A stretch of 64,000 bases of DNA from contig JAWZYV010016546.1 of NCBI GenBank assembly GCA_038373885.1, forward strand, positions 186,001 to 250,000, in the 5' to 3' direction. Numbering within the stretch: position 1 is the stretch's first letter; every line of letters starts with the position of its first letter. The position numbers and the translations under genes were made by a program. This document shows positions 56,578 through 64,000 of the stretch, piece after piece. The notes beneath the pieces are model-generated. The model saw only the letters and a list, made by a program, of their open reading frames with translations, was not told the DNA's origin and did not search any database. Origin of the DNA: Cheiracanthium punctorium (taxonomy: Eukaryota > Arthropoda > Arachnida > Araneae > Cheiracanthiidae).

Positions 56578-57525
56578 GCTTACGCATATAAGATCGTGTC
56601 GGAAAGTTTTTCATAATCCACGAGTTCGGCGTGATTCATTTTCCTTGTTTTTCCCCTTCCCCTCCCTTTTTCTGTACAGCGTGCGTGTAACTACATGATT
56701 ACGTTCTCCAACAAATTTTTCCTTATTTATCTATGAAGGAGCAAACCTTGAGGCGACACGTCCTTGTGAACGAAAGACACCTTCCTAATGGATTACTAAA
56801 CTTGCGTAACTGGATGATCGAAATTATTTAAAGCACTGGAATACATTATCTTAGCGTCTATTTGATTTCGAATTTACTCACTCACACTGTTGTTTTCAAT
56901 GCCGCAGTGTTTCCGTTTTACAGTGAGGATTAAATAAAATATATAATTAAAATGATTAGTTAGTCATGTTTCTTGGTAAAAATTTTTGAATACTACCAAG
57001 TGTAATTTGGATTTCATATTACTGCTGTCATCGGCTTCGAAGTATTTAATGTTTGATTTGTAATTAAATTTTGAAATTATTTATGCTTCTTATCTCAATT
57101 TTAGAGGGACTTGATTTAATTTGGATTCAATAATTAAACAAGTAATTATTATAATAAATTAGTGAATTATATTTAACATCGGTACAGCATCATAGCAAAG
57201 TCGATTTCAATAATTAAAAATAATTTGAGATGGCTTTGGGTTTTAATAATTAAACTCGTAATTATTATTAAAAATTAAGTGATAATGTTTCACATCACTA
57301 TAACAACATACCAATGTAAATTTCAAACAGATAATGATATCTACAATGTGGCACTCAGTATCAAAGGGCAAATAAATGAAAGTGAAATTTAAAATAATTA
57401 ATCATATTATGATTGCCCATTTTGGAACACAGTGAAAAAATAATTTGAGTTTAAAAAAGCATTTTTTAAAAAGTAAACAAGGGAAAGGTTCGTACATTAT
57501 CACTCGCTGACTAATAGTTAGAGTT
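56578..57525. other. AT-rich spacer
   Basis: AT-rich. At 57100-57300 a ~100-bp piece (TTCAATAATTAAACAAGTAA, TTATTATAATAAATTA, ACATCGGTAC) is repeated once with changes. No gene. Confidence 0.5.
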
Positions 57526-58060
57526 TTCAAGGTTCATCAACACCTGACGAGAGGTCATTCCTCCCTGACTCCTCTTGTATAATCACTCCGTCTCATCCAT
57601 AAAATAAATACTTCTGTTGCCATTGAGCGCGCATAAAAAATCAGAAATCGATCCTCGCTCACAGAACGTGCGCACTTTTGTTTACATCCCTCCAATTTTA
57701 GCTAAGCCCCCCCGCGACATTCCTGAAAATAAAAATCAAAACAAACCCCTGCCTCTCACTCTTCAAAACAACGCGATTCATCCGCCAGAAAAATCCTCGG
57801 GAAATCGTCATAATAATAAAAAAAAAAAAAAACGAGAGTGGATGTTTTGACTTTCGCCAACTCCGATCGCCAAGCTAACTCTGACACACTGCTGCCTGTG
57901 ACTCGGTCATTGAACCTCCTCTCCCGGGGGGCGGAGCCTCCTCTACCCATCTTCCAATCAGCGGAAGCTCCGCGCTTCCGAGCCGCTCTCTCATTGGTCG
58001 AACCGGAAGCTTCTCACTAGCCGCACGGGAAGCAAGCCGAATCCCAGTGTTTGAACTTGA
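57526..58060 (+). promoter_or_regulatory. GC-rich promoter-like island
   Basis: A sharp rise in GC and CpG from about 57840. It carries a forward CCAATCA (57954-57960), an inverted ATTGG (57993-57997), ETS-type GCGGAAGC (57961-57968), CTTCCG (57975-57980) and ACCGGAAG (58002-58009), and a GC box near 57927-57937. CCAAT, GGAAG and GC boxes within 90 bp are the usual make-up of a housekeeping-type promoter. There is a one-mismatch IR-1 palindrome at 57904. About 320 bp downstream lies the candidate start codon at 58376. No TATA box is obvious. Function is inferred. Confidence 0.5.
57904..57916. promoter_or_regulatory. IR-1 palindrome, 12 of 13 (EcRE type), in the promoter-like island
   Basis: CGGTCATTGAACC: the 11-base core GGTCATTGAAC fits GKTCANTGAMC completely and only the outer purine is missing. 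It lies about 40 bp upstream of the CCAAT/ETS cluster, a natural place for a receptor site. Confidence 0.45.
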
Positions 58061-58375
58061 GGCACTCTAGCTAGATTCTGGTCTGTACCGGTTTGTTCAC
58101 CACACCTGGGCGAACATTCGAAAAAGACTACCCCCGGCAGACGACTTTCGCTGTCAGTCGAGACCTTGAAACAGAGCTGTTCGTTTGTTCCATGACACTT
58201 TCGGCTATGTTCGGTTCGAGTGCATCTTCTACCGTACTATATTTCCCATTGGATACTATCACTGTGGACTACCACTATACCATTGGAGTTATATTTTGCT
58301 AGTGTGTTGTTATAGAAGCATCAGTTCTATATTTTTATACAAAGACTTTGGATTTTTTATTTCAACTCTTTCACC

Positions 58376-58463
58376 ATGATTCTAAGTGAGAAAGACTTGC
58401 AACTACTTAGTTCTATGCCTGCCTCCGTGCCTGAAGAAAAACGAGAAATGGATTTAAAAATAG
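58376..58463 (+). CDS. Candidate first coding exon, product unknown
   Basis: ATG at 58376 in a good context (TTCACCATG) opens a frame of 29 codons plus one base, starting MILSEKDLQLLSSMPASVPE and ending in an EKREMDLKI stretch. The peptide is hydrophilic, with a possible short amphipathic helix at residues 20-29 and no signal peptide or membrane segment. A donor-like ATAG|GTGAAT follows at 58463/58464. The frame stays open to 58621, but beyond the donor the sequence becomes the degenerate repeat of the downstream stretch, so I end the exon at the donor. Codon choice is mixed rather than AT-extreme, and a promoter-like island lies 320 bp upstream. I do not recognise the protein and cannot see exon 2. 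It could also be a chance open frame. Confidence 0.4.
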
Positions 58464-59690
58464 GTGAATATGGATCTTGTTTACCTTTGATTTTGGATGC
58501 ATTTGGATTCTGTTTTTGCCCTAACCTTAAAATGTGCCCCAAAGTCCCAAAACTTCCTCCAACGAGGTTTGGACCCTCCCAAGCTGTTCCATGGACATTT
58601 TTCACTTTCGATTTTTACTGAGTGCCCTAACAAGATCCCAAGTGCCCCTAATAGAACATCAAAGGCAAAATTATCAAGAAACTGCTCAGTTTCCTTAAAA
58701 CAGTATCATGGATCTTGTTTACTTTCGGTGTTAAAAATTACTCGAAAATATTTAAAAAGAAATTTCAGCTAGAACCTATTAGGTTCCCTCAAAAGAATAT
58801 TGTGAATCTTTTTTATTTTCGATTCTGGATCCCAAAAAATTATTGTAAGATCTTATTGAAGTCTCAAAAATCAAAATTTCCTTGTGACAGCTTCATAGAT
58901 CCTGTTTACTTTCGATTTTGGATGTCAGTAGAAATTGTTTGTGCCCCAAAAAGTGATTCTGAAGCCTAAGTTCCCCTAAAGTTTAAAAGTGAAAATTTTT
59001 TTATAACAGCTCCATTATTATTATTATTATTATTTTCACTTTCCATGTAATTGGAGAATATCATGTTCTTACATGTTAATAAAAAAATTAAGTCCCCTTC
59101 CTCCAAAACCTCAAAGATAAACATTGCCTTGAATCTTCCAAAAATGGTATGTACAATGTATTTTGGATGTGAAGAAAAATATTAGTGCTTGAATAAGTTT
59201 AAAATTATATGTCTAATTTCTATGAAATAATTTATAAGATAATAATTTCTATGGAAAGTTTTAGTTTGCCTTACATGTTCTGTAAATATTGTTTACTTCT
59301 GATTTGGATGTAATATGTAACAATTTGCTAAGTATCAGGTATTGCTATTTTTACATGTTCTCACAAAACTAAGTGAAGTGTTACCTAGAACTAAAATAAA
59401 AATTCATATTAAGTACCACCTTTAAAAAAAATCCTATATAGCATCTAGTTGCTTAATATGTAAACAAAAAGATACGTGCCGGTACTAAAATTAATAATAT
59501 TATCGATGTAAATATTGTGTAAATCGTATAATAACATTTCTAAGATTGTTCTTAATAATGTGCCGTTAAATTATCTTTCTCTATTGATCGCTTTATTAGC
59601 ATAAATACGTAAAGCTCTAAAATATTTCAACGTTTGCCCTTCTCCCTTAAATTTCAACCACAGAACATTGCATAATAGTTACGATATTCT
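58464..59690 (+). other. Probable intron with degenerate tandem pieces
   Basis: From 58464 to 58990 pieces such as GGATCTTGTTTACTTTCG, ATTTTGGATG, GTGCCCCAAA and CCTTAAAACAG recur every ~110-150 bp in worn form. The open frames at 58497-58969 simply follow these pieces. A (TTA)n lies at 59013-59034, then AT-rich DNA to 59640. No acceptor with a convincing exon after it is visible before 59700. Confidence 0.4.
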
Positions 59691-59735
59691 TCAGAAATCC
59701 TCTCTTGTTTAACTACGGGCGTCGCCATTACTTGG

Positions 59736-59753
59736 CGAGGTGCATGCTGGGAG
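59736..59753 (-). promoter_or_regulatory. Staf/ZNF143-like site
   Basis: The minus strand reads CTCCCAGCATGCACCTCG, agreeing with the published Staf binding consensus YNCCCRNMATSCMYYRCR at 17 of 18 positions. In animals this site lies in promoters of small-RNA genes and of many mRNA genes. Confidence 0.5.
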
Positions 59754-59792
59754 TTCAGCGCGCTCTCCAAGGTCAATGGCCGGATACGCCGG

Positions 59793-59806
59793 GTTTCCAT
59801 GGCGAC
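59793..59806. promoter_or_regulatory. RFX X-box
   Basis: GTTTCCATGGCGAC fits RYYNYY(N2)RRNRAC at every position and is close to the palindromic high-affinity form GTTNCCATGGNAAC. X-boxes usually mark promoters of ciliary or RFX-controlled genes. Confidence 0.5.
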
Positions 59807-59924
59807 GCAGTTGTCGAGGGAACCAACATGGCCGCCTGCGACGAAAGATAGCATATGACACAAACTGTTTTCTTGTGTATGCTATGCCCCCCCCCCCCTT
59901 CGGAACTGCGATTTTGACCCATAA

Positions 59925-59937
59925 AGGTTACTGACCT
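59925..59937. promoter_or_regulatory. IR-1 palindrome, 12 of 13 (EcRE type)
   Basis: AGGTTACTGACCT differs from RGKTCANTGAMCY at one base (T for C). It lies about 120 bp from the X-box. Confidence 0.35.
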
Positions 59938-60778
59938 ATTGATATTTGTAGCCGCTGTTGATTCTGACAGAGCCATTTATTTATTTTGTTGGACTGATAA
60001 AAGTATTTAGCACAAAAATAAAGTTGAAATAAATTGCATGGGGGCTTTGACCTGCTGTGTAACACTTCACTCTGATAAGATTTCATTTTTCGAATGATAA
60101 GTTGTTTACACAGTACAACACACACATAAAAGAGTTAACAGATATGAACTGGTTCTAAAAATGCAGCTTATTTTATCTTATTTCTGTACGCGTGTAATCT
60201 GACATAAAATACTTATGTGAACAATTATTTATTGTTAGGATTAATGTTAGCTTTAAGATAAACATACTGTGCTTTTTGAACGGAAATTTCGTATAATTAA
60301 TCGTAAAATAATAATAATAATAACAATCAGTTTATGTTTCCTTTTAATGTTGCTTAAATTAGGAAAAACTCTTATCTTTATTTTCTTGACTATTCCATAC
60401 CGCGAAAATTAATCGGTTTTAAGTAATGAAATATGTAAAATAAAAAAAAAAAACGGTTAGGCCAATTAAAGACTTTTCAATATTTAAATATATTATTAAA
60501 TGATTTCTTTATGTAAAGACATGACTAAACTTTCTTTTGTTATAAATTTATAATAGGCTTGTAACTTTAAGCTAAGGAAAAATCAAATGCACCATGAAAA
60601 GTCATTAATAACATATATTTCTATATAATATTCAATTTTATCAATAATGTTTAATTTAACTTGAACAGCTAGATATACATAAATCTAAACTTCTCAGAAA
60701 TGTTAGTTAGCATAACAGTAACCAGTTTTTAAGTTAACAAAAAAAAAAAAAAAGAAAGAAAGAAAGAAAAGAAACTGG

Positions 60779-60993
60779 TGTTAAAAGATGAGATAAATAA
60801 AACTTTGCATAATAATACACATAAAAAGGTACTTATCGCACTAGATGATCGTTTCGGCCGAATAAATAGTCAACCTTCATCAGCAGTCAACTTGAAGAAG
60901 GCTGAATATTTTTTCACCCGAAACAGTCGTTCACTGTTATAAGTACCTTTTTATGCGTGTTATTATACAAAGTTTTATTTATCTCAGTTTTTA
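60779..60993. mobile_element. Foldback element with hammerhead-like core
   Basis: Two inverted arms of about 100 bp: GAGATAAATAAAACTTTGC, AATACACATAAAAAGG, TACTTATCGC, GATCGTTTCGGCCG, CCTTCATCAG on the left, and their reverse on the right (GAAGAAGGCTG, CCCGAAACAG, TAAGTACCTTTTTATGCG, CAAAGTTTTATTTATCTC). The gap between the arms is only a few bases. A truncated relative is at 52225. No open frame. Confidence 0.75.
60851..60883 (-). ncRNA. Hammerhead-like core, copy 2
   Basis: On the minus strand: CTGATGA, A, GGTTGA, loop, TCGGCC, GAAAC. GGTTGA and TCGGCC can form a 6-bp stem II with two G-U pairs, different in sequence from the stem of copy 1. The opposite arm (plus strand, about 60919-60945) reads GAAAC then ACAGT-CGTTC-ACTGT, a perfect 5-bp stem III, then TATAAGTACC. 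No stem I is adjacent to CTGATGA. Confidence 0.4.
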
Positions 60994-61222
60994 AGATATT
61001 AAGGTCCAGAGATGTGTATGATCTGAATTATCCTTGAATTTAACGATATTTATCTATAAACAATTATTAAAATTATTAATAAGTTTCATTTGCCACACAA
61101 TGCAAGATGAACTTTTAAAGTTGTAATAATATTGTATTTGGTCAAGTAAATCGTAAAACGCTACTCTAATATCTATTTAACAAAAATAAAGTCACATTGC
61201 GCAAGCCATAATTTTGTATGTA

Positions 61223-61389
61223 CCGTGTTTACTCGCGTAATAGTTGCACTTTTTTGCTTTGCTAATTTTTCATAGTGAAAGTCTAGATGCGACTATTATG
61301 CTGGGAAAATCTATTACTTAATATTGTAACTCTAAAGCTATTTTTTCTGCTTCAAAATGGGGGTGCGACTATTACGCAAGTAAACACGG
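61223..61389. mobile_element. Tc1/mariner-like MITE (CCGTGTTTACTCG family)
   Basis: Inverted ends CCGTGTTTACTCGCGTAATA and TATTACGCAAGTAAACACGG, with TA on both sides. Internal GTTGCAC / GTGCGAC and GATGCGACTATTATGC pieces repeat the terminus. 167 bp, non-coding. Confidence 0.85.
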
Positions 61390-61569
61390 TAAATATTGGA
61401 GGAAAGTTTTTTTTAAGGATAGCTTATTCTGTAAATACTAAATCACAGTCTCAGCCATCTCGACTTTTTTATTAGAAGGATGAAAAATAGTTTTGTGAAA
61501 CAAATACTTTTAAAATTATATCGGCACCTCTCACAGTATTTATTTATCAAATCAAATCATTCCATCAGT

Positions 61570-61960
61570 TGTTTGTTACTCAGTATCCGTTGCTTTACTT
61601 GTGGGTAATTACGGCGATAATACTGCCATTCATTATCACCCACTGAATTACGTAAAGCGAGCGCAATTCGCAATTCTAATTTTAACAACACCCTTCCGTT
61701 ACGAAACTTGACTCGTTTCCACAAAGTTAACAGCAGGCGAAGAAAGAAGCGAAAATTCCCCCCGATTTCGAATCATCCCGTTCGAAAAAACCGCGGCGAA
61801 TCTCGGGTCAAACCAGTTCGCAGTGTCCATCGTGACGTCACCGCTTGTAGGTCAAACACGTTCCATAGGAGGCAAGATCGAACAAAGAGAGTTCACCGAG
61901 TATTGCGTAATTACGGCTCAACCATGGACCTTCAGGAGTAGGCGTTGTATAACCCGTTTA
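61570..61960. promoter_or_regulatory. CpG-richer island with palindromic CRE
   Basis: The composition is clearly richer in CpG (CGCGGCG, TTCGAATC, GCGAGCGCAATTCGC). The CRE TGACGTCA lies at 61833-61840. The open frame 61708-61941 (77 codons, very Arg/Lys-rich) starts at TTG and matches nothing I know. A promoter or enhancer is possible; no start codon with a good context follows. Confidence 0.3.
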
Positions 61961-63480
61961 TATGAACTTGAAAAATAAAAACCAAATTGTTGGAGTTGTA
62001 ATTATTGGCGTCATCGGGGTTGCCAGGTTTTAACATTATGGTCTTCTTTTTCGTATACGTATTGTGGAATGAGCGTTGCGGGTTGAAACTTTTTGCAAAA
62101 TGTGGTTTGCATCTTAAGCAGAATTTAAACGTTGAGTAATGGAACTGTTAAGTCGTAAATTATGCATTTAGTTTGGATGCTTTATTGAAGATTTTGTAGC
62201 TAAAATATATTATGTTTAGTATCAAATGGATTTGAAGGGATGGCATTAAATTATTTATTTTTATGGAAATAGGTATTTGTTAGGTAAAATGTTCTTTGCA
62301 ACTCTGGGGATCATTTGAAGTCAAAATATATATCAAAATGGAATAATCGTTTTTTTAAATAATGATAGTATATGTGTTGTTATGTTTTAGTGGTTGTGTT
62401 TTTTAAGACACTTTCTTATAAAAATGCAATTAATCATAGACTCGGGGGTCTGAAAAATACATATCTGATAATGTACTGCTTGTACTATAATTCAAAATAT
62501 TTTTTTTTTAATCTCAAAAAGTTATTTAAAAAAAACGTCATTTATCGTTTTTATGTTTACGGTATATAAAAGTTGCATAGCGATGGCTCAATAAAAATTT
62601 CAGGAAAATGTATTCAAGAGCAACACTTTTTGCTTTGTGTTTTTCATTTGATTAAATTCATCGATAACATCTATTTACAGCAAACAATAATTAAGGAAAA
62701 TATCTAACAAAAAAATTAAAAATTAATCGCGATCCTTACGTCTTAAATAAAAATATGAATTAGTGTAGCAAAATTTAGTTTGCTCATTTACTTCTTTTGA
62801 TACCTGCAGCCACGTGAAATTTATAAATTTAAATGTTAGATGAAATTAATGTGATCTCGAAACATTTTTTAATAAACAAATGTTTAATACTATTTATCAC
62901 ATTTCGAATGTATCAAGTGATAAAAATTTATTTATTAAAAAGTAATATATTTGATCCTTATTGCAATATTTTTGGCGACAGAGCCCAGCTCTGTAAAGTG
63001 TGTTGCACTCTGGCTCTGGACGTATGGACTTGATTCATACAACTTTTGAAGTATCAAGTTTTCTGAGTATTATTAATAAGTTTGAATTAAAAATATTAAA
63101 AACTATTAAAAATATTATAAACTATAATTAAAAATATTAAAAACTAATTTTAAACTATAATTAAAAACTATTAAAAATAGTAAAAACGAATTTTGTTTGA
63201 TGCAATATTGCAGCAACCACCAATATGTTACAAAATAACACTCATTATTTATTAATATTCAAAATTATGTATGCTACGAAAATTACGAAAGTGTTATGTA
63301 AATTATTGTTTATTGGTAGCCGTGTAAATTATAATTTTCATGGCTACCAGTCTTATTATTTTTGTTACTTCAAAAAATCTATCAAAATTAGGGGGCAGTT
63401 ATCGTTGCCATCTTCCATCTTACAAAGTTACACAACCTAAACCTCCTTACATATTCACTGTCTTCTGGTAATCACGTGGT
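61961..63480. other. AT-rich spacer
   Basis: AT-rich and stop-rich, with short TTAAAAACTATAATTAAAAA-type repeats at 63085-63185. The open frames at 62372-62569, 62833-63033 and 63225-63440 are AT-driven and show no domain. Confidence 0.5.
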
Positions 63481-63860
63481 TTGTTCTCTTTCCCCGTTTC
63501 CTCTCCCTCATTTTTAGGTATCCCCTTAAACTACTTTTGTTCTTATCCCGGGAGAAATATTTTTTTCCCCCTTCAGGCTACTTAAGCTTTGAGGCTACAT
63601 CTTACGCTTCATTGGATACGTTTGGCAACATAACGTGATTTTTGTGTCAAATTTTTTTTTAGGTCTTCTCTGTTTATTTAAATTTTTAGGTATCTTTTAT
63701 TCTACTAATTGTGAGTTACAATTAATAAAATAATAGTGACGGACATGCATTTCGTATGCATTTAGTTGGTATAGTCAAGTTTAGCTAAGAGGTCATTCAC
63801 CTCTTCCTCACACCATTACAACATGGAAGGGTTGGTAAAGGTTCAATGACCCGAGTTCTT
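63481..63860. promoter_or_regulatory. Segment with paired receptor-type palindromes
   Basis: Pyrimidine-rich at 63490-63590. At 63790-63802 AGGTCATTCACCT is one base off IR-1, and 38 bp further on is an exact site (63840). The pair brackets CTTCCTCACACCATTACAAC. Confidence 0.4.
63840..63852. promoter_or_regulatory. Exact IR-1 palindrome (EcRE type), outside the arrays
   Basis: GGTTCAATGACCC matches RGKTCANTGAMCY at all positions. It is more than 50 kb from the array copies and has different flanks, so it is an independent occurrence in this window. Confidence 0.5.
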
Positions 63861-64000
63861 TGTATAGTTACTCTGTAAATCATAGATTCTTTATTTCTTT
63901 CTGTGGCCGTAATAAATTGGATTTTTGTAAAAATTTACGTACTATGAGAATAATATTTGTCATCAGTAAAATTATTTAATAATTATTTTACGAAGTGCAA

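Larger units (their letters stand above)
59700..59880. promoter_or_regulatory. GC-rich island with Staf/ZNF143-like and RFX-like sites
   Basis: A 170-bp CpG-rich block in AT-rich DNA. It combines a Staf/ZNF143-type site (59736-59753), an RFX X-box (59793-59806) and a YY1-like AACATGGCCGCC (59825-59836), then AT-rich DNA with a poly-C at 59886-59898. All three are typical of core promoters. A one-mismatch IR-1 palindrome follows at 59925. Direction is unknown; it could drive a gene on the minus strand or be an internal promoter of the gene that starts at 58376. Confidence 0.45.

Noticed and set aside
60740..60772. Poly-A followed by GAAAGAAAG as a retrotransposon tail
   Set aside because: No SINE or LINE body precedes it; it is simple sequence next to the foldback element.
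61708..61941. Arg/Lys-rich open frame of 77 codons in the CpG island
   Set aside because: It begins with TTG and no ATG with a good context is present; no similarity that I recognise.

Overview
This window is eukaryotic nuclear DNA: AT-rich, almost gene-free and packed with repeats. Its inventory is non-autonomous DNA transposons (piggyBac-like, hAT-like and Tc1/mariner-like), tRNA-derived SINEs, a solo LTR, and tandem arrays with units of roughly 37 to 400 bp. I see no bacterial operons, no CRISPR array, no rRNA, no intact transposase and no recognisable multi-domain protein. The repeat mix suggests an arthropod, possibly a chelicerate; that is an inference and nothing in the window proves it.

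Layout. 0-3 kb: a degenerate tandem array, a GC-rich island with TCACGTGA boxes, and a foldback element. 3-14 kb: two long degenerate arrays whose best-kept piece is a palindrome of the type (A/G)GTTCAnTGACCT or GGTCATTCACC, with a ~149-bp higher-order palindromic array between them. 14-21 kb: a TAGTGATG-ended hAT-like family, a four-element nested insertion stack (15.6-16.8 kb) and a recent 150-bp duplication. 21-35 kb: many piggyBac-like and hAT-like copies, a large ~100-bp-unit array (27.6-29.2 kb) split by a mariner-like insert, and a GC-rich island at 29.8 kb with an RFX X-box match. 35-43 kb: a ~300-400-bp-unit array split by two piggyBac-like elements and a hAT-like element. 43-57 kb: more transposons, an (AT)n microsatellite, a hAT-like element with an internal triplication, a solo LTR inside another hAT-like element, and two SINEs. 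57.5-60 kb: the most gene-like part, with a GC-rich promoter-like island, a short candidate first coding exon (58376-58463), and a second island with Staf/ZNF143-like and RFX-like sites. 60-64 kb: a foldback element with a hammerhead-like core, a mariner-like MITE, a CRE-containing island, and a final nuclear-receptor-type palindrome.

Three signals stand out. (1) Nine exact matches to the ecdysone-receptor IR-1 consensus RGKTCANTGAMCY occur, eight of them between 4 and 10.4 kb; one-mismatch sites also lie beside the two gene-like islands at 57.9 and 59.9 kb. (2) A piggyBac-like foldback family with about 13 copies or fragments carries a subterminal hairpin whose two arms have changed together in two copies, and a second piggyBac-like family has a hairpin in the same place. 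(3) A foldback family carries CUGAUGA - stem II - GAAAC - stem III - GUU, most of a hammerhead ribozyme, with paired changes between copies but no adjacent stem I.

All similarity statements come from reading the sequence by eye. Family names rest on termini and target-site duplications, not on database searches.
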